A stretch of DNA of 64,000 bases from DAOULY01 sp034414595 (GTDB lineage: Bacteria; Chloroflexota; Dehalococcoidia; SZUA-161; JAUWZY01): contig DAOULY010000017.1 in assembly GCA_034414595.1 (NCBI GenBank), positions 1-64,000 on the forward strand, given 5' to 3'. Positions 7,989-15,775 of this stretch are shown in pieces. The translations under genes were made by a program, and so were the position numbers. Position 1 is the first letter of the stretch. Each line of letters opens with the position of its first letter. The notes under the pieces are model-generated. The model saw nothing but the letters and a program-made list of their open reading frames with translations, was not told where the DNA came from and made no database searches.

Positions 7989-8842
7989 TCGAGCAAATCA
8001 GGAATAAGGCACAGGAGCTGCTCAGCAGCGGATCTGTGGATTGTGTCATCGGCTACGAACGGGCTACCGATGGCTTGACTGCCCGCCCGCTATTTGTATA
8101 TCAGCCGGAAGATGTAGAACGGCTCATTTTCGACAAGACCTGTACTCACAATCTGACCCGTTACCTCAGGGATAAAAAGGACAAGGCCGTGGCTATTGTG
8201 GCCAAGCCCTGCGACGCCCGGGCCATAAATTTGCTGCTGAGCGAGAAGCAGATTCAAAGAGACCGGGTCTTCATCATCGGAGTGGTGTGTTCTGGGATTG
8301 TGGAGTCAAGGTGGGGGCAAGCAAGCGAGACGCTGCAGGATTACTGCCAGACCTGCCGAGAGCATACACCCCCAATCTACGACTTCCTGGTGGGAGAGAC
8401 AGCGGTGGAGGAACTGCCGGCTGACGCTTATGCCGATGTCACTGAGATCGAGGAGGAATCGTTGGCGGAAAGGCGCTCTTTCTGGGTCAATCAATTCTCC
8501 CGTTGTATTCGCTGCTACGCCTGCCGCCAGGCTTGCCCTGGTTGTTATTGTTTCGCCCAATGCTTCGTCGAGCAGCTCGACCCGCAATGGGTTGGCATCA
8601 GGGTCTCCCCGGGCGAAAACGAGGTCTGGCATACCATTCGTGCCTTCCACTTAGCCGGGCGCTGCATCAGTTGCAATGAGTGTGAAAGGGTTTGCCCGGT
8701 TGATATTCCGCTCAGTTTGCTCAATCGCAAGCTGGAGAAGGACGTGCTCCAGCTTTTCGGCTTTCGCACTGGGATGAGCGCTGACGCCGTGCCGCCCTTC
8801 GCCGTATATAAGAAAGAGGAAAGGCTGGGGATCGCTGAGTGA
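7985..8842 (+). CDS. flxC: FlxC-like 4Fe-4S protein
   Basis: This cytosolic protein of 285 residues has an N-terminal region resembling F420-hydrogenase/dehydrogenase beta-type proteins (AIVAKPCDARAINLL near residue 75). It carries two [4Fe-4S] sets: CIRCYACRQACPGCYC near 176 and CISCNECERVCP near 222. In Flx-Hdr operons such a protein passes electrons between the NADH-oxidising FlxA and MvhD/HdrA. The start is TTG at 7985, overlapping the flxD stop, and the stop overlaps the GTG of the next gene. The assignment between FlxB and FlxC is by order and motif, so the symbol is less certain than the family. Confidence 0.75.
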   Translation: MIEQIRNKAQELLSSGSVDCVIGYERATDGLTARPLFVYQPEDVERLIFDKTCTHNLTRYLRDKKDKAVAIVAKPCDARAINLLLSEKQIQRDRVFIIGVVCSGIVESRWGQASETLQDYCQTCREHTPPIYDFLVGETAVEELPADAYADVTEIEEESLAERRSFWVNQFSRCIRCYACRQACPGCYCFAQCFVEQLDPQWVGIRVSPGENEVWHTIRAFHLAGRCISCNECERVCPVDIPLSLLNRKLEKDVLQLFGFRTGMSADAVPPFAVYKKEERLGIAE

Positions 8843-9837
8843 CCAAGGTTATCTCAAGGGACAATCTACTTTCCTGGCTCCAGAGGTTGCTGGGGGAGAG
8901 AGTGGTCATTGCTCCTGTCAGCAGCGAGGGTTTGATTCTCTTCCAGAAAGCCTCTCGCGTCGAGGAGATAATCCTCGATTTTGACCAAACAGTGCTTTCA
9001 GCCAAGGATGCCTTTTTGCGCGCTAGTGAGGTTCTGTTCGTTGCAGAGGAAGAGGACGGGCAGACCAGGCTCGTCCCTACCAGCGTCGATGAGGAGGTGG
9101 TGCTTTTCGGCATTCATCCCTGTGATGCTAAGGGTATTGCCTTAATCGACAAACCGCTGCTGCAAGCGCCTGCCGATGACCTTTATCGCCAGCACCGGGC
9201 CAAGACGACCCTGATCGGTCTGGCGTGTGAGCAGGCGAGGCCGGAGTGCTTTTGCACCAGCATGGGCACTGCACCTAACGATCCCTCCAATATGGACATC
9301 ATGCTCACCAGAGTCGGCGACGACTACATTGTGGAAGCTATTACTGACAAGGGTCAGGCGGGCCTGCCCGCTGACCTCATTGTGGAGTCCGACCTGGCAC
9401 CGCCGTCTCCACCATCCTGCTCCCCGCTGCCCAGCGAGGGGATTGTCGCCGCCATGAGAAAGAGCTTCGATGCTCCTTACTGGGGTCGAGTAGCTGACCG
9501 CTGTCTCCATTGCAATACATGTGCCTATGTCTGCCCAACTTGCTATTGTTTCGATATCCGGGACTACAGGGACAAGGCCAACATTGAGCGGGTGCGGAGT
9601 TGGGAAAGCTGCCAATCCCCGGGCTTCACTCGGCTTGCTGGGGGCCATGATCCCCGTGGCAATAAAGGCGACAAGATGAGACAGCGCTTTGCCCACAAGT
9701 TGCTTTACTTCCCCGAGGAATTCGGCGACATCGCCTGTGTCGGCTGTGGCCGTTGCGTCAGATATTGCCCGGTGAACATAGACATTCGAGAGATCATCAC
9801 TGATATTCAGGGACTGGGAGCCAAAAGTGGCAGTTGA
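8839..9837 (+). CDS. flxB: FlxB-like 4Fe-4S protein (AsrA-related)
   Basis: A protein of 332 residues in the AsrA/hydrogenase-beta-like family. The N-terminal half contains GIHPCDAKGIALID, and two cysteine sets follow: CLHCNTCAYVCPTCYC near residue 222 and CVGCGRCVRYCPVNIDI near 302. AsrA-type proteins wire a FAD/NAD(P)H reductase of the AsrB/FlxA kind to a terminal complex. The GTG start overlaps the previous stop by four bases, and the next gene begins eleven bases before this one ends. Residues 195-210 are unusually rich in Pro and Ser, probably a linker. There is no signal peptide or membrane segment, so the complex is cytosolic. Confidence 0.78.
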   Translation: MTKVISRDNLLSWLQRLLGERVVIAPVSSEGLILFQKASRVEEIILDFDQTVLSAKDAFLRASEVLFVAEEEDGQTRLVPTSVDEEVVLFGIHPCDAKGIALIDKPLLQAPADDLYRQHRAKTTLIGLACEQARPECFCTSMGTAPNDPSNMDIMLTRVGDDYIVEAITDKGQAGLPADLIVESDLAPPSPPSCSPLPSEGIVAAMRKSFDAPYWGRVADRCLHCNTCAYVCPTCYCFDIRDYRDKANIERVRSWESCQSPGFTRLAGGHDPRGNKGDKMRQRFAHKLLYFPEEFGDIACVGCGRCVRYCPVNIDIREIITDIQGLGAKSGS

Positions 9838-10660
9838 GAATCCGTTCTTGCCTCATTTAGCAACGCTGCTGAGAGCGGTCGATTTGACCCCCGACGTCAG
9901 ACTGCTCACTGTTGGCTTTGACGACCCTGCTGTTGCCGATAGCTTCGACTATAAACCGGGGCAGTTTGCCTTTCTCTCCGCTTTCGGCATCGGGGAAGCC
10001 CCCTTCTGCTTGAGTTCGCTTGCATCCCGGAGCCGGGAGTTGGAGTTCGCCGTGCGCCGTATTGGCACAGTGACTGCTGCCCTTCATGAGCTTGAGCCCG
10101 AAGCTAAAGTCGGCATCCGCGGGCCCTATGGCAATGACTTTCCTCTGGAACAATATCGGGGCAAGAACCTGTTTATCATCGGCGGCGGCATTGGCATGGC
10201 ACCGCTACGCCCGGTGATCAATTTCATCCTGGATCATCGGGATGGCTATGGTGATGTGGTTATCATCAACGGTGCCCGGAGTCCTGCCGACCTGGTCTTC
10301 GCCCCTGAATTTGATGCTTGGTCCCAGGCTCCCCATACCAGTCTGGAGCTCACCGTGGACCGGGGTGATGATGGCTGGACCGGGCGAGTGGCACTTGTCC
10401 CCGATGTGGTCAAGGAACTTGCGCTCTCTCCCGAGAATGCTATTGCCATCACCTGTGGACCACCGATAATGATCCGCTTCACCCTGATCAAGCTCAAGGA
10501 GTTGGGCTTCGCTGACCACCAGGTCGTTACCACATTGGAGAATAAGATGAAATGCGGCCTGGGGAAATGTGCCCGGTGCAATGTCGGGGACAAATATGTC
10601 TGTCAGGATGGCCCAGTGTTCACCCTGGAGCAGATATCTCAATTCATCGAGCAGATTTAG
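9827..10660 (+). CDS. flxA: FlxA-like FAD/NAD(P)H oxidoreductase with [2Fe-2S] tail
   Basis: The 277-residue protein follows the ferredoxin-NADP reductase fold of AsrB, dihydroorotate dehydrogenase K subunit and FlxA. It has a flavin-binding barrel with YKPGQFAFLS near residue 43, a nucleotide-binding half beginning FIIGGGIGMAPLRP near 117, and CGPPIMI near 212. A C-terminal [2Fe-2S] motif has Cys243, 248, 251 and 259. It should oxidise NAD(P)H and feed FlxB/C. The GTG at 9827 overlaps flxB by 11 bases and has GGGAG at 9816-9820. It is the last gene of the operon; no clear terminator follows. Confidence 0.88.
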   Translation: MAVENPFLPHLATLLRAVDLTPDVRLLTVGFDDPAVADSFDYKPGQFAFLSAFGIGEAPFCLSSLASRSRELEFAVRRIGTVTAALHELEPEAKVGIRGPYGNDFPLEQYRGKNLFIIGGGIGMAPLRPVINFILDHRDGYGDVVIINGARSPADLVFAPEFDAWSQAPHTSLELTVDRGDDGWTGRVALVPDVVKELALSPENAIAITCGPPIMIRFTLIKLKELGFADHQVVTTLENKMKCGLGKCARCNVGDKYVCQDGPVFTLEQISQFIEQI

Positions 10661-10735
10661 CCCCCTTTCCGTGTGCAGTGCAAGATGGTAGAATAGTATT
10701 GTAGGATTAGGTGATAGAAGGAGAGGTTGCAGAAG

Positions 10736-11704
10736 ATGTGGCTTCAGGTTAGGATGGGTTTCCTGGTAATGCTGATGCTCGGCATCCTTTACGGCATTAT
10801 CATCGGTATTGGCACCTGGATGGGAGTCGGTGGTGGGTTTGTTTATTTCGCTATCATCCTGGCACTTGTCTTCCTCGGCTTCCAATATCTTATTGGGCCT
10901 TCGATCGTGGGCCGGACCATGAAGGTGAAGTGGGTCTCCGAGGAGGAGGAACCGGAACTACACCGGATGGTGGCCGAGCTTGCCGATGGAGCCCATATCC
11001 CAAAGCCCAAAGTGGGCATCTCCCAGCTCCCTATCCCCAATGCCTTTGCCTTTGGCCGTACCAGGTGGGACAGTCGGGTTTGTGTAACCCAGGGCATCCT
11101 CAATCTGCTGGACAAGGATGAGCTCAGGGCCGTCCTGGGCCACGAGATATCCCACATCAAACATCGCGATATGATGATCATCACCCTGCTCTCGGCCATC
11201 CCCCTCATTCTGTACTTCATCGCCTTGAGCACCATGTTTAGCGGGATGGGGGGCAGAAGGGAGGGTGGTGGCTATGCACTCCTGATCGGGCTCGGCGCCA
11301 TGGTTATGTACTTCATCACCAACCTGCTGGTGCTCTATGGCTCACGGATTCGGGAGTACTATGCCGACCGGGGAAGCGTGCAGTTGGGTAGCTATCCACA
11401 CCATCTGGCTTCAGCCCTGTATAAGCTGGTCTACGGCAATGCCCGCTTTCGGGGACGGCAGGAGCTGAAGCAAGTGGAGGGGGTTAAGGCTTTCTTCGTC
11501 AATGACCCCTCACGCGCCTGGGACGAGATCAATGAACTGTCTCAGATCGATAGAGATATGAGTGGCACTATTGATGCCTCTGAGCTGCTACAGGTGCGGC
11601 AGATGAGGGTCAAGCTCCGCCGCGATGACAAGATGATGGAGCTCTTCACAACCCACCCCAATATGCTGAAGCGGATCCAGCACCTGTCATCACTAATGGG
11701 TTGA
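10736..11704 (+). CDS. htpX: HtpX-like M48 membrane metalloprotease with EF-hand-like loop
   Basis: This is an inner-membrane zinc protease of the HtpX family, which degrades misfolded membrane proteins. Two hydrophobic segments occupy residues 5-60, the zinc site HEISH is at 136-140, two further membrane segments follow, and REYYADRGS supplies the third zinc ligand. Near the C-terminus residues 272-283 read D-R-D-M-S-G-T-I-D-A-S-E, which fits the EF-hand loop pattern DxDxSGxIDxxE. I do not expect that in E. coli HtpX. ATG 10736 is preferred over TTG 10727 because GAGAGG at 10721-10726 is nine bases upstream of it. The gene is a separate unit between the flx operon and a terminator. Confidence 0.88.
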   Translation: MWLQVRMGFLVMLMLGILYGIIIGIGTWMGVGGGFVYFAIILALVFLGFQYLIGPSIVGRTMKVKWVSEEEEPELHRMVAELADGAHIPKPKVGISQLPIPNAFAFGRTRWDSRVCVTQGILNLLDKDELRAVLGHEISHIKHRDMMIITLLSAIPLILYFIALSTMFSGMGGRREGGGYALLIGLGAMVMYFITNLLVLYGSRIREYYADRGSVQLGSYPHHLASALYKLVYGNARFRGRQELKQVEGVKAFFVNDPSRAWDEINELSQIDRDMSGTIDASELLQVRQMRVKLRRDDKMMELFTTHPNMLKRIQHLSSLMG

Positions 11705-11712
11705 ACAGGCCG

Positions 11713-11739
11713 AAAAGGTGCTGAAGGCCGCCTTTTTTT
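11713..11739 (+). terminator. Intrinsic terminator after htpX
   Basis: AAAAGGTG (11713-11720) pairs with CGCCTTTT (11729-11736) around an eight-base loop and runs into seven consecutive T (11733-11739). It starts nine bases after the htpX stop codon. Confidence 0.8.
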
Positions 11740-11879
11740 GGCTATGAGCGACAGGCGAGGCAAGCTGCAATGTCCAACTTGCCTATCTGAGCGAATATGG
11801 AAGCGGCGAAATAGCCAGGTTGGCGAGTTTTGATTGGGAAGTTGCTCGGCGCATCCTGGGGCAGGCTTGAGAAAACGTG

Positions 11880-12164
11880 ATGAATAAGGTTGTGTTGTGC
11901 CATACTTGCGGAAGGGAGTTGAAGCCGGAGGAGACGGTACTGATGGATTTCTCCATCTCGTCCGAGATTGTCTATTTCTGCTCCAAAGCATGCCGGGACA
12001 AATTCCGGCAGAAGAAATCCGTGGAGCAAATACTCGACCTGATGTTGAAACGCCTCTATCGGCAGACGCAGACAAGGAGGGACATCCTTTCTGGGAAGTT
12101 GCGCAATGAGATAGATGAGATTCTGAAGAATATGGAGGAGAATGGTGGTGATAGCGCCTCATGA
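11880..12164 (+). CDS. Small TRASH-like zinc-finger protein
   Basis: The protein of about 94 residues has a Cys pair CHTC near its N-terminus and a second pair in YFCSKACRDKF about 22 residues later. This spacing and the aromatic-Cys-Ser-x-x-Cys signature resemble TRASH/MYM-type treble-clef zinc fingers, which bind metal and occur in metal-sensing or nucleic-acid-binding proteins. The second half is a charged helix (about residues 40-90) that may be a coiled coil. Start choice between GTG 11877 and ATG 11880 is trivial. The 3' end overlaps the next gene by 23 bases, implying co-translation with the Tm-1-like protein. Function unknown. Confidence 0.7.
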   Translation: MNKVVLCHTCGRELKPEETVLMDFSISSEIVYFCSKACRDKFRQKKSVEQILDLMLKRLYRQTQTRRDILSGKLRNEIDEILKNMEENGGDSAS

Positions 12165-13419
12165 GTCTACCGATAGTGGGGTGAGTAAGACCATAGTGAT
12201 CATCGGCACTTTAGATACTAAAGGAGAAGAGCTCAAATATATCAAGGAGCTCATAGAGAGAAGGGGACATAAGACCATAGCCATCGACGGTGGTGTCCTG
12301 GGAGAGCCCTTTTTTCGGCCTGATATAAGTCGTGACGAGGTGGCCCGGGCAGCCGGCATGAGCTTAGCGGAAGTCATTGCCCTCGGCGACGAAGGGAAGG
12401 CAATGGGGGTGATGGGGCGAGGTGCCTCCAAAATAGCTCAAGGATTGTGCTCCGAAGGCAGGATGGATGGCATCGTCGCTTTAGGCGGTACTACGGGCAC
12501 GACATTTGCGGCCATAGCAATGAAGGAATTGCCTATGTGGCTCCCCAAGCTCATGGTCTCGGTGTCAGCGTTTTCCGTATTCTTTGATCCCGAGATGGTG
12601 AGCAAGGATCTCGTTCTGATGCCAACGGTGGTCGACCTCTGGGGCTTTGATGACATAACCAGGGGGATACTGGAGAGTGCTGCCGGGGCTATCTCGGGGA
12701 TGGTTGAGACCCGGGAAAGTAAAGGGATTTCGGAAAAACCTCTGATCGGAATCACCACAGTGGGTACAGCCGGCTGTAAGCATGTGCTATGGGCCAAACC
12801 GCTTCTGGAGCGAAAAGGATATAATGTCGTTGTATTCCCCGGGTATGGCACTACCTTTGAGGAACTCATTGAGCGAGGCCTCATCGCCGGGACTCTGGAT
12901 TTCATGGCCTGCCTACAGCTGAGTAATGCGCTCGCTGGTGCCCCCAATAGTGCCGGGCCCAACAGGTTTGAGGCGGGAAGGAAAAGGGGCCTGCCACAGG
13001 TTTTTGCTCCCGCCGTTGTCGAGCAATTAGCTTGGGCTGGTTCTATCGAATCCCTTCCCCCACGGTTCCAGGGCCGGAAGGTGCGTCAGCACAACATGTT
13101 TGCTGGCAATATCAAGGCGAGCAAGGAGGAGATGGCCACAGCTGGTGAGACGATGGCTCAAAAGCTCAGCCAAATGACGGGACCAACGGCGATGCTGCTC
13201 CCCAGCCAAGGCTTTTCCGAAATGGATAAGCCGGGAGGGGTATTCTGTGACCCTGAGGGACGCAAGGCATTCATTGAGGCTTTCAAGAGAAGTGCTGGAG
13301 CAAAAGTTCAAGTTGTGGAACTCGATCTACATCTCAATGACCCGGAGTTCGCAGAACAGGCGGTGGCCATCCTTGATGAGATGATGAGACAAAGGCCACA
13401 GCCTGTTCCTGAGTGCTGA
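12142..13419 (+). CDS. Tm-1-like/UPF0261 ATP-binding protein
   Basis: The 425-residue protein matches the UPF0261/Tm-1-like family from end to end. It shows IVIIGTLDTKGEEL near residue 18, GGTTGTT near 115, a central ITTVGTAGCKH, and the C-terminal metallophosphatase-like half ending with LPSQGFSEMDKPGG and DLHLNDPEFA. The plant homologue Tm-1 binds ATP and an RNA-virus replicase; bacterial members are uncharacterised and often sit beside PEP-mutase/TIM-barrel genes, not seen here. GGAGGAG at 12134-12140 is very close to ATG 12142, so GTG 12145 or 12148 may be the real start. The start overlaps the zinc-finger gene. Confidence 0.85.
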   Translation: MVVIAPHESTDSGVSKTIVIIGTLDTKGEELKYIKELIERRGHKTIAIDGGVLGEPFFRPDISRDEVARAAGMSLAEVIALGDEGKAMGVMGRGASKIAQGLCSEGRMDGIVALGGTTGTTFAAIAMKELPMWLPKLMVSVSAFSVFFDPEMVSKDLVLMPTVVDLWGFDDITRGILESAAGAISGMVETRESKGISEKPLIGITTVGTAGCKHVLWAKPLLERKGYNVVVFPGYGTTFEELIERGLIAGTLDFMACLQLSNALAGAPNSAGPNRFEAGRKRGLPQVFAPAVVEQLAWAGSIESLPPRFQGRKVRQHNMFAGNIKASKEEMATAGETMAQKLSQMTGPTAMLLPSQGFSEMDKPGGVFCDPEGRKAFIEAFKRSAGAKVQVVELDLHLNDPEFAEQAVAILDEMMRQRPQPVPEC

Positions 13420-13550
13420 CTGTAAATAGTACGAGGCGTGGCTGGATTCGCCTGTCCCTGCGCACTTAACCTCTTGGGCTGATGGCCCAGCTCCTGTACT
13501 TCTCACCCCCACGAATTTTCGGCATAAGTGGATAGACTCTGAGGTTCAAA

Positions 13551-13566
13551 CTTACTCCGAAGTAAG
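13551..13566. repeat. Short inverted repeat upstream of the hydantoinase-like gene
   Basis: CTTACT and AGTAAG flank a CCGA spacer, a 16-base hyphenated palindrome about 20 bases upstream of the predicted -35. It could be an operator. The rest of the 230-base gap after the UPF0261 gene holds only two weak 5-bp hairpins (13434-13453 and 13475-13489). Confidence 0.3.
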
Positions 13567-13583
13567 AGTTGGTCGAGCCTTGC

Positions 13584-13613
13584 TTGCTTTTCCTATTATC
13601 CAAATGATATAGT
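13584..13613 (+). promoter_or_regulatory. Possible promoter of the hydantoinase-like gene
   Basis: TTGCTT (13584-13589), 18 bases and TATAGT (13608-13613) make a moderate sigma70 match. It predicts a start near 13620 and a leader of about 30 bases carrying AAGGAG before ATG 13651. Confidence 0.4.
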
Positions 13614-13650
13614 TATCGAGAGAGCTTTTTGTATCTGGAAAGGAGCGGTA

Positions 13651-15684
13651 ATGCCTTATACCATTGATGTCGACACTGGGGGTATGTTTACTGATGGTTT
13701 CATCTCTGGGGAAGGAAGAAACGACTGGGTAAAAGTGGATACCACTCCCCAGGATATAACAGTCGGGTTTTTCAATTGTTTAGATGAGGCGGCTAAGCGG
13801 CTGGGATTTAAGACTACGAAGGCATTACTGAGGAAGACAGATGTCGTCAGGTTGTCCACAAGCATTTCCGCCAATACTCTGAACAGTAAAATGGGGCCCA
13901 AGCTCGGCTTGATAGTGACCAAAGGTCATAAGAAGAGCGCCTACAGTGAACTGGGGACCAAGAACCCGGCTCTGGATTACGTTGTCCCCCGCGACATGAT
14001 AGTTGAGATCAAAGGCCGGGTCGACGCTGCGGGCCGGGTAGCTGAGCCAATCGGTGAGGAGGAAGTCAGGGTGGCGGTCAAAGAACTGCTGGTTCGGGGG
14101 GCTCGGGTCATAGTCGTCAGCTTGCTCAATTCAGCGCTGAATCCGTCACAAGAGGAGCAAGTAAAGGCTATCGTTGAGGGTGATTACCCCAAGCATTACC
14201 TTGGCTCTGTGCCGGTGTTGCTCTCTACGGAGGTCAGCGTCAGCCGAGATAATGCGGCACGGACCAATGCTGCGCTCATCAGCGCCTATACCCGTCAAGA
14301 GATGTCCAAGCTGTTGTATAAGGCTGATGACGAGCTAAGTAACAGGGGCTATCTTAAGCCATTGCTACTGGTGCACGACTGGGGAGGTGCGGCTCGGGTG
14401 GCAAAGACAAGACCCTTAGCTACCTATAGCTCGGGACCGGCTGCCGGGCTCTTCGGCGCAGCTGCCTTCAGCAAACTGTATCAGATAGCGAATCTGGTGA
14501 CTCTGGATATAGGCGGCACCAGCGCCAGTATAGGATTGGTAACCGATAGCCGGGTGCTGATGAGTTCTGAATCGGACATGGCAGGAATCCCGGTCGACAG
14601 GCCTTCGGTCACTATACTCTCTGCGGGGGCTGGCACCAGTTCCATAGTCAGTGTCAAAGCTAAGAAAGTTAAGGTCGGTACGGAGAGCGCTGGAGCTTCA
14701 CCGGGGCCAGCGTGCTACGATCTCGGTGGTGCCGAGCCCACTATCGCCGATGCCTGCGTGGTGTTGGGCTACCTGAATCCAAACTACTTCCTCGGCGGCA
14801 GCAGGAAGCTAAACGCCAAGAAGGCCCAGGGCGCGATCAAAAAAGTGGCCCAGGCTCTCCAAGTGGGGGTGGAGGATGCTGCATTCAAGATAGTGAAAGA
14901 ACACGAGACTTCCTGTGTACAGAGCATAAAGCAGCTCATCGCCGCGAAAGGTCTCAAGGCCAAAGACGTTGCCCTGTTATCCTGCGGTGGCGCTGGGAGC
15001 ATCTTTTGCAGTGAGATCGCGCGGGCTGTGGGCATCGCTAAGGTCTATGTTCCTCCCTTCGCCGCGGTGTTCAACGCTTTTGGCTCCTCAACGATGGACG
15101 TGGTGCATGAGTATCAGTCCCTGATTGGGGTGCCTCTGCGCACCGCTGCTGGCAAGTATTTGTCTGACTTCAAGGCTATCAATAAGGTCATTTCCAGTTG
15201 GAAACAGATGGCAGTTCGCGATATGCGCACTGAGGGCTTCGCGCCGGAGCAGATAAACTTCAGTTTGGAACTCGAGCTCAAGGCCGGTACTTCGACCATA
15301 TGCCTGTACATTCCCCAGCATGAGCTCCGCACTCAGAAGCAAATCCAGGCTGTTGTCCGCGAGTTAAGCCAGATTGTGTCTGTGACTGGCGAGGTGCTTT
15401 TGGAGAGCATCAAGCTCGTGGCCACCTGTCCTCTGCCTCATTCAGAGTTGCCGGGCTACTCTCGTGACGGACAGAGCCCGAAGTCAGCACTCAAGGGCAA
15501 TAGAAAGGTCTTCTGGGGTCGGGGTTTCGCTGAGACCCCGATATATGAGCAAAACCTGCTCAAGTGTGGTAACCAGGTCACAGGGCCAGCGGTCATCGAG
15601 GGAGAGGATACCACTATCCTGGTCCCCAAAGGGACAAAGTATTCGGTGGACAAGTTCCTCTGCGGCGTAATAGAGCGGGCTTGA
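13651..15684 (+). CDS. Hydantoinase/oxoprolinase family protein (HyuA-like)
   Basis: The 677-residue protein has the HyuA/acetone-carboxylase-alpha layout. An N-terminal phosphate-binding segment reads DVDTGGMFTD (usually DxGGTFTD), an ASKHA-type core has TLDIGGTSASIGL near residue 285 and GAGTSS near 333, and LLSCGGAGS lies near 445. Family members couple ATP hydrolysis to ring opening or carboxylation and normally need a HyuB-type partner. No HyuB gene is adjacent here: the next gene is an acyl-CoA ligase. The Thr-to-Met change in the GGTFTD motif is unusual. The ATG at 13651 has AAGGAG five bases upstream. Substrate cannot be predicted. Confidence 0.8.
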   Translation: MPYTIDVDTGGMFTDGFISGEGRNDWVKVDTTPQDITVGFFNCLDEAAKRLGFKTTKALLRKTDVVRLSTSISANTLNSKMGPKLGLIVTKGHKKSAYSELGTKNPALDYVVPRDMIVEIKGRVDAAGRVAEPIGEEEVRVAVKELLVRGARVIVVSLLNSALNPSQEEQVKAIVEGDYPKHYLGSVPVLLSTEVSVSRDNAARTNAALISAYTRQEMSKLLYKADDELSNRGYLKPLLLVHDWGGAARVAKTRPLATYSSGPAAGLFGAAAFSKLYQIANLVTLDIGGTSASIGLVTDSRVLMSSESDMAGIPVDRPSVTILSAGAGTSSIVSVKAKKVKVGTESAGASPGPACYDLGGAEPTIADACVVLGYLNPNYFLGGSRKLNAKKAQGAIKKVAQALQVGVEDAAFKIVKEHETSCVQSIKQLIAAKGLKAKDVALLSCGGAGSIFCSEIARAVGIAKVYVPPFAAVFNAFGSSTMDVVHEYQSLIGVPLRTAAGKYLSDFKAINKVISSWKQMAVRDMRTEGFAPEQINFSLELELKAGTSTICLYIPQHELRTQKQIQAVVRELSQIVSVTGEVLLESIKLVATCPLPHSELPGYSRDGQSPKSALKGNRKVFWGRGFAETPIYEQNLLKCGNQVTGPAVIEGEDTTILVPKGTKYSVDKFLCGVIERA

Positions 15685-15775
15685 AATAGCGATCCTGCCA
15701 AGCAGCGGAGGAGCTAAGGCCAAAAAGACAAGAGTTGGGCAGTCTAATGGGACTGTCTCTGGCAAGGAGGATGGT

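Noticed and set aside
10205..10885. 226-codon open frame on the minus strand
   Set aside because: Antisense to flxA and the start of htpX; low complexity, no family resemblance.
11744..11833. 29-codon plus-strand frame with a CPTC motif
   Set aside because: It begins five bases after the htpX terminator T-tract, so it has neither a promoter nor a ribosome site; the single CPTC pair alone is not enough evidence.
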